Assembly: GCA_965231925.1 (NCBI GenBank)
Contig: OZ246894.1
Location: 3,906,001-3,970,000, forward strand
DNA length: 64,000 nucleotides
Origin: Poriferisodalis sp965231925
GTDB taxonomy: Bacteria > Actinomycetota > Acidimicrobiia > Acidimicrobiales > Poriferisodalaceae
Direction of reading: 5' to 3'
The notes under the pieces were generated by a model. The model made no database searches and was not told the DNA's origin. It saw only the letters and a program-made list of their open reading frames with translations. Within the stretch, counting starts at the first letter, position 1, and every line of letters begins with the position of its first letter. A program made the position numbers and the translations under genes. Below, piece after piece: positions 25,346 to 35,065 of the stretch.

Positions 25346-26902
25346 ATGGTTATCGGACAGTCGGCACAGAACAACCTGCGGGCCATCTTCAACGAACAGA
25401 ACCCGTGGCATGCATCAGGCACCGTCCCTGAGGAACTCGCGCCGCCGGCGGAGCGGTCACTGGCGAAGGTCCTGTGGATGCGCTTGACCGACGATCAGCC
25501 CTACCGGCACCAAGTCATCTTGGGGCCACGCCGGGTCGGCAAGACGACCGTGATGTACCAGACCGTGCGGCATCTCATCGCCGACGGAACCGCACCCACG
25601 AACATCTGGTGGCTGCGACTCGACCACCCGTGGCTCGCCGGAGCCGACTTGGGCGAAATCGTGAGCACGCTGCTCGATGGCACGGCAGCGACACGCACCG
25701 CTCCCCTCTACCTCATGCTCGATGAGGTCGTCTACACCAAGCATTGGGATGCATGGCTGAAGACGTTCTACGACGACCGGTGGCCAGTGCGTGTGGTCGC
25801 GACATCGAGCGGCACCGCCGCACTGCGCCAGCAACGGCACGAGAGTGGGATCGGGCGCTGGGACGAGCACCACCTGCTGCCTTGCCTGCTCGACGAGTTC
25901 CTCAGCTTGACGGGTGGAACGAGCCTCGAACATAAGCAATCCCTCAACGTTGGCGCCGCGCTGGCCAGCACACTGGCATCGCACCACGTCTTGCCGCCTC
26001 CGACCGCCGAGGTCGCCGCTGCACGGCGACAGCTGCTGATGACGGGCGGATTTCCGCAGCTGTTCGTTGGCCGGTCGCCGGTGCAGCATCGTTCATTTCC
26101 GAACGAATTCGAGAGTCTGGTGCTGAGATCGCAACGAATGCTGCGAAGCGACGCCGTAGAGCGCGCCGTCTACAAGGACATTCCTCAAGCCGCCAGCGTT
26201 GGCAGTCCGATGAGCCTCGAACGCCTCCTGTACGTGCTTGCCGACGCGATCTGCGGAATCTTGTCGCCACAGGGCATCAGCCGCGATCTCGGGATCACCG
26301 AAGCAACGTTGGAGCGCTACCTCTCCCATCTCGAACAGGCATATCTCGTGTTCACCCTGACGAACTACTCAGGCACCGAACGCAGGGTGCAGCGCAGAGG
26401 CCGCAAGCTGTTCTTCACCGACACTGCTGTACGCAATGCAACGCTGCACCGCGGACTGGCCCCGCTCGACAATCCTGCCGAGCAAGGCACGCTGCTCGAG
26501 AACCTTGTTGCCACGTCGGTCAGGTCGCTCGCGCTGCACGCAGGAGTCAGACTGCACTACTGGCGCGACGGCAACGACGAGGTCGATCTGGTCTACGACG
26601 ACCCTGCGCAGCCGCTCGCGTTCGAAATCGCTTCGTCCGGTAGCCACCGACGCAGCGGCCTCGAAGCGCTGATCGGCCGCTACCCGAAGTTCCGAGGTCA
26701 CAGCTACCTCATCGCGCCGCAAGCCGGGCTCGTACCAGCGGATCGCAGCCCGTCCGGCATCGGCACCCTGCCACTCGACACGTTCCTGCTCACTGTGGGC
26801 ATCCAGGCCCACCGCGCCATGCTCAACCGGCTCGGCGTGGCTCAAGCCGAAACGCCGCCTGCCTCAGCGGGCATTGCGCCTACGTGCCCGGGCGACGGCT
26901 GA
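25346..26902 (+). CDS. DUF4143-type AAA ATPase 3 (nuclease lysine missing)
   Basis: 518 residues, of a different subgroup from the genes at 5444 and 11849. Walker A is GPRRVGKTTV near residue 60, Walker B LYLMLDEVVY, sensor ATSSGTAALR. A winged-helix-like linker (ISRDLGITEATLERYLSHLE) precedes the DUF4143 domain. The nuclease-like end has NDEVDLVY, but the ExK position reads FEIASSG, so the catalytic Lys is absent. ATG at 25346 follows an AT-rich promoter. Its 3' end overlaps the convergent methyltransferase gene by 23 bases. Confidence 0.87.
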   Translation: MVIGQSAQNNLRAIFNEQNPWHASGTVPEELAPPAERSLAKVLWMRLTDDQPYRHQVILGPRRVGKTTVMYQTVRHLIADGTAPTNIWWLRLDHPWLAGADLGEIVSTLLDGTAATRTAPLYLMLDEVVYTKHWDAWLKTFYDDRWPVRVVATSSGTAALRQQRHESGIGRWDEHHLLPCLLDEFLSLTGGTSLEHKQSLNVGAALASTLASHHVLPPPTAEVAAARRQLLMTGGFPQLFVGRSPVQHRSFPNEFESLVLRSQRMLRSDAVERAVYKDIPQAASVGSPMSLERLLYVLADAICGILSPQGISRDLGITEATLERYLSHLEQAYLVFTLTNYSGTERRVQRRGRKLFFTDTAVRNATLHRGLAPLDNPAEQGTLLENLVATSVRSLALHAGVRLHYWRDGNDEVDLVYDDPAQPLAFEIASSGSHRRSGLEALIGRYPKFRGHSYLIAPQAGLVPADRSPSGIGTLPLDTFLLTVGIQAHRAMLNRLGVAQAETPPASAGIAPTCPGDG

Positions 26903-27545
26903 TCATCGTCAGGCCGTCACCGATCGGCAGCAGCACGCTGCTGACCCGGCTGTCGGCTGCGACATGGTCGTTGAACGCGCGCATCGCCTCGGTGGCCTCG
27001 TCATCGTGGCCGAGATCAGCAACCGTGCCGCCCCGCAGCACGTTGTCCACGAGAATCGCGCCGCCCGGCGACAGTCGGCTGAGAATCGCCTCGTAGTAGT
27101 CCGGATAGCTGGACTTGTCGGCGTCGATGAACGCCAAGTCGATCCGGGGTTCGGGCGGCAGTGCGCGCAACGTGTCGAGCGCAGGCCCGATGCGCAGGTC
27201 GATCCGGTCGGCCACACCGGCCCGCTCCCAGTAACGGCGAGCAACCGAGGTCCATTCCTCCGAAACATCGCAACAGACGAGCCGGGCACCCGGTTCGAGC
27301 GCGCTGGCCACACACAGCGCCGAGTAGCCCGTGAAGGTGCCGACCTCGACAGCCAGCCGGGGCCGCAGCGCCGCCGTCAGCACCGCCATGAACGCACCCT
27401 GCAGCGGGCCGATCTGCATGCCGGCGACTCGCCCGAGCTTCGCCGTCTCAGCAATCAGCTCGCGCTGGTCTGCTGTGGGCTGCAGCGAATGCGCCGCCGC
27501 GTAGAGCGCAGCCCGTTCCTCCACGAACGCCGAATCCCGAGACAC
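26880..27545 (-). CDS. SAM-dependent O-methyltransferase family 3
   Basis: 221 residues from GTG 27545 (VSRDSAFVEERAALY). It has the catechol/caffeoyl-CoA O-methyltransferase pattern: EVGTFTGYSAL for SAM binding, LVCCDVSEEW, the metal-binding FIDADKSSYPDYYE and ILVDNVLRGG. It would methylate a catechol-like hydroxyl. GTG gives the normal family length; upstream in-frame starts extend into non-family sequence. It overlaps the end of the DUF4143 gene on the other strand by 23 bases. Confidence 0.88.
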   Translation of the reverse strand: MSRDSAFVEERAALYAAAHSLQPTADQRELIAETAKLGRVAGMQIGPLQGAFMAVLTAALRPRLAVEVGTFTGYSALCVASALEPGARLVCCDVSEEWTSVARRYWERAGVADRIDLRIGPALDTLRALPPEPRIDLAFIDADKSSYPDYYEAILSRLSPGGAILVDNVLRGGTVADLGHDDEATEAMRAFNDHVAADSRVSSVLLPIGDGLTMISRRPGT

Positions 27546-27659
27546 ACAGGCGAGGTTATGTTGCGCAGGCGGGCCGCCGGCGTGTTCAACCGCTCGACAC
27601 ATCGCCGCCAGTCCCAATACCCTGCTTGTGCTCGGACGCCGATGCATCACACTGCCTCG

Positions 27660-27911
27660 ATGCGGCGCCGACACCTACGAACCCTTCAGCGCATGCGAGG
27701 TGTTCCCACGCCGGCCAATATCCGCTGGGACGAGGTGGTTTCGCTCCTGTCAGCGATGGGTGTGGACATCGTTGAACGGGCCGGCTCGCGAGTACAGTTG
27801 GCCAAAGGTTCGCAATCGATGGTTGTGCATCGGCCGCACCCGGGACCCGAAGCGACACGGCATACGATCCGCGACATCGTCAGGTTCGTCGAGCGCATCG
27901 AGGCTGATTGA
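27660..27911 (+). CDS. hicA: HicA-family toxin 3
   Basis: 83 residues from ATG 27660, or 73 from ATG 27690. The HicA pattern is visible as VVSLLSAMGVDIVERAGSRV then a strand and VVHRPHPGPEA, with a C-terminal IRDIVRFVERI. The usual GSH catalytic motif reads GSR here, with the only nearby His residues later in VHRPH, so activity is uncertain. It shares its last base with the hicB start. It belongs to a different subfamily from the two HicA proteins at 7747 and 8777. Confidence 0.72.
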   Translation: MRRRHLRTLQRMRGVPTPANIRWDEVVSLLSAMGVDIVERAGSRVQLAKGSQSMVVHRPHPGPEATRHTIRDIVRFVERIEAD

Positions 27912-28150
27912 TGCTCGAATACAAGGGATACATCGGCGAGGTCTCTTCGGACGACGAGGCGGGTGTGCTGCACGCGCGCGTTATCAACAGCGGCTCTTAC
28001 CCCATCGCCAATGCCGAAGCCGCCGATGCCGCTGGCCTCGAGCGAGAATTCCGATGCTCGATCGACGTGTACCTCGCAGGGTGCGAGGAACGCCAGATCG
28101 ACCCGATCGCACCCGTGCCGAGCGCTGTGTCGTCTTCGCACTCGGCATAG
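27911..28150 (+). CDS. hicB: HicB-family antitoxin 3, short form
   Basis: 79 residues, MLEYKGYIGEVSSDDEAGVL then LEREFRCSIDVYLAGC, a canonical HicB fold. After CEERQIDPIAP the sequence turns into a Ser/Ala tail and stops, so the C-terminal ribbon-helix-helix DNA-binding part found in most HicB proteins (about 110 residues) is missing. Either the 3' end was lost or autorepression is done another way. It overlaps hicA by one base. Confidence 0.72.
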   Translation: MLEYKGYIGEVSSDDEAGVLHARVINSGSYPIANAEAADAAGLEREFRCSIDVYLAGCEERQIDPIAPVPSAVSSSHSA

Positions 28151-28386
28151 AGGACTCGCAGGCCCCCTCCAGAGCCAAAGAGCGACACTCGGTCATGCTG
28201 TTCGGGTCAGAGGGCCAGGTACGCACCGTGCAGCCGGATTGTTCGCAGCCGGGATGCTGTTCGCGCGTCCCGCTCGGGGCCAGCGGAGCAATCGCGGGCT
28301 GCGTCATGCAGAATTCGGCAGTTCGTGTCCGTAGCCCGCCTCGACTCGGGCTGCGGGCGGGCGCACCGATAGTCCGCTGGAGTCAT

Positions 28387-30012
28387 ATGCCGGTACTGCG
28401 ATCCCACATCGACACCTCTGCGGGGTGGTTCACGAAGAACTGCGACGACATGCGCGAACAACTCGGCGAGCTCGACGAGTTGCAGCAGCAGGCCGCCGCA
28501 GGCGGGGGGCCTCGGGCGATGGCGCGCATGCGCAGCCGCGACAAGATGCCGGTGCGCGAACGCATCTCGATGCTGGTGGATCGCGACTCGCCCTTCTACG
28601 AGATCAGCTCGCTGGCTGGCTACTGCTCGAACTACGCCGTCGGCGGCGGGCTGGTGATGGGCATCGGCGTCGTGAACGGCGTCGAGTGCATGATCGAGGG
28701 CAACGACCCGACCGTGCTCGGTGGCGCCATCACGGTGTTCGCCGGCCGCAAGATCATGCGGGCCATCGAGGTCTCCCGCGACAACCGGCTGCCGTACATC
28801 CAATTCGTCGAATCAGCCGGCGGCGACCTGCGGGGCGACGACGATCCCGAGCGGCAGATGCGTGAGCAGGAAAGCCACTTCGCCGAGTCGGGCCGACTCT
28901 TCTACGACGTCACCGAATTGTCGAAGCTGAAGATCCCCTCGATCTCGGTGGTCTTCGGCAGCTCCACCGCCGGGGGCGCCTACCAGCCGGGCATGAGCGA
29001 CTACAACATCTTCATCCGCAACCAGTCGAAGGTCTTCCTGGGCGGACCGCCGCTGGTGAAGATGGCCACCGGCGAGGACTCAGACGACGAGACGCTGGGC
29101 GGCGCGCAAATGCACGCCGAGATCTCGGGGCTCGCCGACTACCTCGCCGAGGACGAAGCAGATGCGCTGCGTATCTGCCGGGAGGTCGTTGCGCACCTCA
29201 ACTGGCGCAAGCTCGGTCCCGGCCCGACGATGCCGGCCGACCCGCCCGTGCACGACCCCGAAGAGCTGCTCGGGCTGATGCCGCGAGACCTGCAGGCGCT
29301 GATCGACTGCCGCGAGGTCATTGCCCGTATCACCGACGGCTCCCGTTTCGAGGAGTTCAAGGCCCGCTACGGCACCACGCTCATCTGCGGCTGGGCCTCC
29401 GTCCACGGCTTCCCCGTGGGAATCCTGGGCAACAACGGCCCGCTGTTCAGCGACAGCTCCGAGAAGGCCACCCAGTTCATCCAGCTGTGCAACCAGCAGG
29501 ACATCCCGCTGGTGTTCCTGCAGAACATCACCGGCTACATGGTCGGCAAGGACTTCGAGCAGGGCGGCATCGTCAAAAACGGCTCGAAGATGATCAACGC
29601 CGTGTCGAACTCGATGGTGCCCCACATCACGATCATCCTGGGCAACAGCTACGGCGCCGGGAACTACGGCATGTCGGGACGGGCGTTCAACACCCGATTC
29701 ACCTACTTATGGCCGACCGCCAAGATCGCCATCATGGGACCGAAGCAGATCGCCGGGGTGATGTCGATCGTGCGGCGGGGCCAGGCGATGCGCCGCGGCA
29801 TCGAGTTCGACGAGGAAGCCGACCGCAAGATCACCGAGCAGGTCGAGCACTACCACGAGCTGAAATCGCTCTCCGCCTACGCCAGCGGGCGCGTCACCGA
29901 CGACGGCGTGATCGACCCCCGCGACACCCGCGACGTGATCGCCATGTCGCTGTCCGCCTGCCACAACAACGAGATCAAGGGCGCCGACGGGTTCGGCGTC
30001 TTCCGGATGTAG
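28387..30012 (+). CDS. Methylcrotonyl/geranyl-CoA-type carboxylase beta subunit
   Basis: 541 residues, carboxyltransferase of the MCC/GCC beta type. The N half has LAGYCSNYAVGGGLVMGIG, FVESAGGDLRG and VVFGSSTAGGAYQPG. The C half has IPLVFLQNITGYMVGKDFE and ILGNSYGAGNYGMSGRAF, which are typical of 3-methylcrotonyl-CoA carboxylase and relatives. It would carboxylate a branched unsaturated acyl-CoA in leucine or terpene breakdown. ATG at 28387. The alpha subunit follows after a 146-base spacer made of a duplicated 68-base unit. Confidence 0.93.
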   Translation: MPVLRSHIDTSAGWFTKNCDDMREQLGELDELQQQAAAGGGPRAMARMRSRDKMPVRERISMLVDRDSPFYEISSLAGYCSNYAVGGGLVMGIGVVNGVECMIEGNDPTVLGGAITVFAGRKIMRAIEVSRDNRLPYIQFVESAGGDLRGDDDPERQMREQESHFAESGRLFYDVTELSKLKIPSISVVFGSSTAGGAYQPGMSDYNIFIRNQSKVFLGGPPLVKMATGEDSDDETLGGAQMHAEISGLADYLAEDEADALRICREVVAHLNWRKLGPGPTMPADPPVHDPEELLGLMPRDLQALIDCREVIARITDGSRFEEFKARYGTTLICGWASVHGFPVGILGNNGPLFSDSSEKATQFIQLCNQQDIPLVFLQNITGYMVGKDFEQGGIVKNGSKMINAVSNSMVPHITIILGNSYGAGNYGMSGRAFNTRFTYLWPTAKIAIMGPKQIAGVMSIVRRGQAMRRGIEFDEEADRKITEQVEHYHELKSLSAYASGRVTDDGVIDPRDTRDVIAMSLSACHNNEIKGADGFGVFRM

Positions 30013-30158
30013 GGGCGGCGCGATGATCAAACGCAGTATCAACGGAAGACGCCGCAGCAGCACCGGTCTTCCCGATGTAGGGGCGGCGCGATGACCAAAC
30101 GCAGTATCAACGGAAGACGCCGCAGCAGCACCGGTCTTCCCGATGTAGGGCGGCTGTC

Positions 30159-30162
<4 letters not shown>
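30006..30162 (+). repeat. Tandem 68-base spacer with two coupled micro-ORFs
   Basis: GATGTAGGGGCGGCGCGATG starts at 30006 and 30074, and a third partial copy starts at 30142; the period is exactly 68. Each unit holds a stem GGAAGAC/GTCTTCC. Two 23-codon frames lie in it: ATG 30023 to TGA 30094, and ATG 30091 to TGA 30162. The first stop overlaps the second start (ATGA), and the second stop overlaps the alpha-subunit GTG (GTGA). The carboxylase beta stop lies in the first repeat copy. Whether the micro-ORFs are translated is unknown. Confidence 0.7.
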
Positions 30163-32366
<2,204 letters not shown>

Positions 32367-32501
32367 TGTCCTGAGTGGGAGATTCGTCTCGATGTTTCCT
32401 GCCGCCCATGCGGGCTCCGACGAGTGCAAATGCCGCATCTTCGCGATACGCGAAACGGCGATATCGAACGTAATTCAGCACTGAACTTGTCATTCGGGAC
32501 A

Positions 32502-32938
32502 CTAGTGGTACGTCGAGTGTTTGGTTGCGGGATCTATTGACCTGTTTGCCGAGGTCAGAGGCCTCAATACCGTGCAGACAAACCCGCGACACACCACTAG
32601 GCCTGGTCGCAAAGTCGCATTTCGGGTGTTTGGCGCATGCAAACCCGCAGGTCAGGGATGTGCGCTTCCGGCCAAACCTGCATATTTCAGCATCCTGCGA
32701 GTGGTGCGTCGGCGAAGTGGCGCGGTCCGCGGAGAACCCGTCTTCGCAGGTCAGCGGGCTGAGGGGCGCCCCGAACACCTACACGACACACCCCAAGCCA
32801 CCTCCCGACCCTGGGGGAGTCGATGGGGCTGAGGGGCACCCCGAACACCTACACGACGCACCTCAGGTCACCTCTCCGACCCTGGGGGAGTCGATGGGGC
32901 TGAGGGGCACCCCGAACAGGTACGCGACGCACCACTAG
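32502..32938. repeat. Second inverted-end element with 70-base tandem repeats
   Basis: Bounded by CTAGTGGTACGTCG (32502) and CGACGCACCACTAG (ending 32938), 13 of 14 matching as inverted ends, directly abutting the first MITE-like copy and sharing its CTAG. Inside, units starting GCTGAGGGGC at 32758, 32828 and 32899 form 2.5 tandem copies of about 70 bases containing CCGACCCTGGGGGAGTCGAT. Within it, 32604-32795 matches 34684-34870 in the same orientation. No gene. Confidence 0.5.
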
Positions 32939-33043
32939 CCCGTGGCGGCTGGCTGTGGGCTGTGGGGCCCCCGGGTGTTCAGGTTGGTGAGGAAGTCCCG
33001 CTGCGGCTGCATTCATTCGGGGCCCGGGGTTGCCCCCGGGTGT

Positions 33044-34279
33044 TCAGGTTGGTGGTGCTCGGGACGGCTCGTCGGTCGGGGATGAGCCATCGCTGCTTGC
33101 CCGGGGCTGGGCTGGTGGTCGGAGCCGGTAGCGGCTGTCGTTGGGGTCCCATTCGACGGTGAAGCCTTGTTGGTGGATTTTGTCGTTGTGGCAGTCGGCG
33201 CAGACGGTGACGAGGTTGTGGTAGTCGGTGGGGCCGCCGTGTTGCCAGTGGTCGATGTGGTGGTGCTGGCAGCGCTCAGGAGCGATGCCGCACCCCACGC
33301 AGCCCTTGTCGCGCAGCGTCAGCGCGGCGCGTTGGAGGTCGGTGGCGCTGCGGCGGCTGCGTCCCATGCGCAGGTCGCCGGTGGCGGCGTCGAAGATCGC
33401 CGGCAGCACCTCGGCGTCGACGGCGATCCTGGCGATCTCGCCGATCGGGATCGGTGTGCCGTCGCCGAGACGGCCGCAGGCGAGCCGGTGGTTGACCGTG
33501 TCGTAGTCGGCGACCACGATCAGCGACGCGCCCGTGGGCCGTTTGGCGTCGGGGTCGCAGATGAGCTGCGCGACCGCATCGGCCATCCGCTGCTGGGGAG
33601 TGCGCCGCGCAGCGGGATCTTCGTGTTGGAACAGGCGCCGCTCGGTGGCGGCGATCACTGTGCCCAGCCGGGCGCCGGTGACCGGATCGACAGCGACGTT
33701 GAGCACCGTCATCCCGTCGCTGCTGCGAGTCCAGATCTTGGCGGTGCGCGCCTTGCGCTGCCGCTCCAGCACCGACGCGCCGTCGTCGCAGTTGACGTCG
33801 GCCACGTGACGGGCGACGGTGCGACGAAACTCGTCATAGCCCTCGAGCCGTGCCCGCCCGGCCAGGTACCGGTCGTCGATGGGGGCGTCGCCCGCGGCGC
33901 GGGCGATGAGCTGAGCGTGGCCCACCGGAACCGAGCCCGCCCCAAGCCCCTCGCGGGTCGCGTGCAGTTCGCCGAGCCTCACCGCGTCCCTCACGTCGCC
34001 GCGTGCCTTGCGGCCCGAAACCGACATCGCGTCCGCAGCGGCATGCGCAGCGGCCCCGTCGCCGTCACGGCGGGCGATCTCGCCCAACGCGTCCGCCTTC
34101 ATCGCAGCCAGCCCCGACTCCGCGCGAGCGATCTCGCCCAGCCGAGCCTGCAAGCCCTGCCCGCACAGCCCAGCGACATCCACCGCGTCCACACGCACCC
34201 CACCCGGCCCGGACGCGTCTGGGGGGCTGCTGTTCGGAGCCCCCGGCCCGCTGCCGTCGCTGCTGCCGCCACTTGCCAT
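33044..34279 (-). CDS. DUF222/HNH endonuclease domain protein
   Basis: 411 residues. The N-terminal DUF222-type helical region (LGEIARAESGLAAMKADALG) is followed by a C-terminal HNH site: CVGCGIAPERCQHHHIDHW then NLVTVCADCHNDKIHQQG, with the zinc Cys pairs and catalytic His visible. Such proteins are multi-copy in actinobacteria and associated with mobile DNA; most have no assigned substrate. ATG at 34279, leader in a 98-base tandem repeat array. The stop codon lies inside one of two 22-base direct repeats (32968-32989 and 33033-33054). Confidence 0.87.
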   Translation of the reverse strand: MASGGSSDGSGPGAPNSSPPDASGPGGVRVDAVDVAGLCGQGLQARLGEIARAESGLAAMKADALGEIARRDGDGAAAHAAADAMSVSGRKARGDVRDAVRLGELHATREGLGAGSVPVGHAQLIARAAGDAPIDDRYLAGRARLEGYDEFRRTVARHVADVNCDDGASVLERQRKARTAKIWTRSSDGMTVLNVAVDPVTGARLGTVIAATERRLFQHEDPAARRTPQQRMADAVAQLICDPDAKRPTGASLIVVADYDTVNHRLACGRLGDGTPIPIGEIARIAVDAEVLPAIFDAATGDLRMGRSRRSATDLQRAALTLRDKGCVGCGIAPERCQHHHIDHWQHGGPTDYHNLVTVCADCHNDKIHQQGFTVEWDPNDSRYRLRPPAQPRASSDGSSPTDEPSRAPPT

Positions 34280-34302
34280 AGAACAACCGTACAAAGGGGG
34301 TG

Positions 34303-34670
34303 TCACAGCCATGATGTTGGGGTCAGTGGTCGGGGCTCGGGTCTGGCCCGAGACGTTCAGCGATGTCGCCGCGATCGAGACCAACGCACACAAGCTCGCA
34401 TCACAGCCATGATGTTGGGGTCAGTGGTCGGGGCTCGGGTCTGGCCCGAGACGGTCAGCGATGCCGTCGCGATCGAGGCCGACGCACACGAGCATGTGTC
34501 AGATCAAAGATGTCGGGCTCGTGAGTCGGGGCTTGAGTCGGACCCGAGGCGTTCAGCGATGTCGCCGCGATCGAGACTAACGCACACAAGCTCGTATCAC
34601 AGCAACGATGTCCGACCCGAGGCGTTCAGGCTTGGGTCGGACCCGAGGCGTTCAGGGCTCGGCGCCCGAT
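34303..34670. repeat. Tandem array with 98-base period
   Basis: Units begin TCACAG at 34303 and 34401, TCAGAT at 34499 and TCACAG at 34597, an exact 98-base period, with a shared core containing GGCCCGAGACG or GGACCCGAGGCG and GATCGAGACCAACGCACAC. The fourth unit is partial and runs into two short repeats around CGACCCGAGGCGTTCAG. It sits directly upstream of the HNH gene. The units are too long and too diverged for a CRISPR array. Confidence 0.75.
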
Positions 34671-34683
34671 TGTCCAGCAGGGT

Positions 34684-34870
34684 GCTGAAAAAATCGATTT
34701 TCGGGTGGTCGCCGAATGCAGACCCGCAGGTCACCGATGTGCGCTTCCGGTCAGACCTGCATACTTCAGCATCCTGCTCATGCTGCGTCGGTGAAGCAGC
34801 GCGGCCCGCGAAGAACCCGCTTTCGCAGGTCAGCGGGCTGAGGGCCGCCCGCAACACACGCACGACACGC
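34684..34870 (+). repeat. Right-hand copy of the 190-base direct repeat
   Basis: About 80 percent identical to 32604-32795 (shared blocks include TTTCGGGTG, GATGTGCGCTTCCGG, ACTTCAGCATCCTGC or ATTTCAGCATCCTGC, and GCAGGTCAGCGGGCTGAGGG). The first 60 bases are also found, inverted, in the element at 2239-2345. It lies just inside the right inverted repeat. No gene. Confidence 0.6.
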
Positions 34871-35065
34871 CACCGGCGTCCCGAATGACAAGCTCAGCGC
34901 TGAATCACGTTCGATGTCGCTGTTTTCGCGTATCGCGAAGATGCGACACGGGCGCTCGTCGGAGTCCGCACGGGCGGCAGGCAATATCGAGGCGAGTTTC
35001 CCACTCGGGACACTAGATGGTTGGTTCCCGGGGGTTGGGCTGGTGGTTGTTGGTGCGGGGGTTGG

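Noticed and set aside
28138..28190. A possible 3' remnant of the esterase gene after hicB 3
   Set aside because: About 28 bases resemble the end of the 24404 gene (GLRVLYA on the minus strand). The match is too short to separate from chance in GC-rich DNA.
34303..34670. The 98-base tandem array as a CRISPR
   Set aside because: The whole unit is repeated with scattered substitutions. There is no short constant repeat with unique spacers, and no cas gene.
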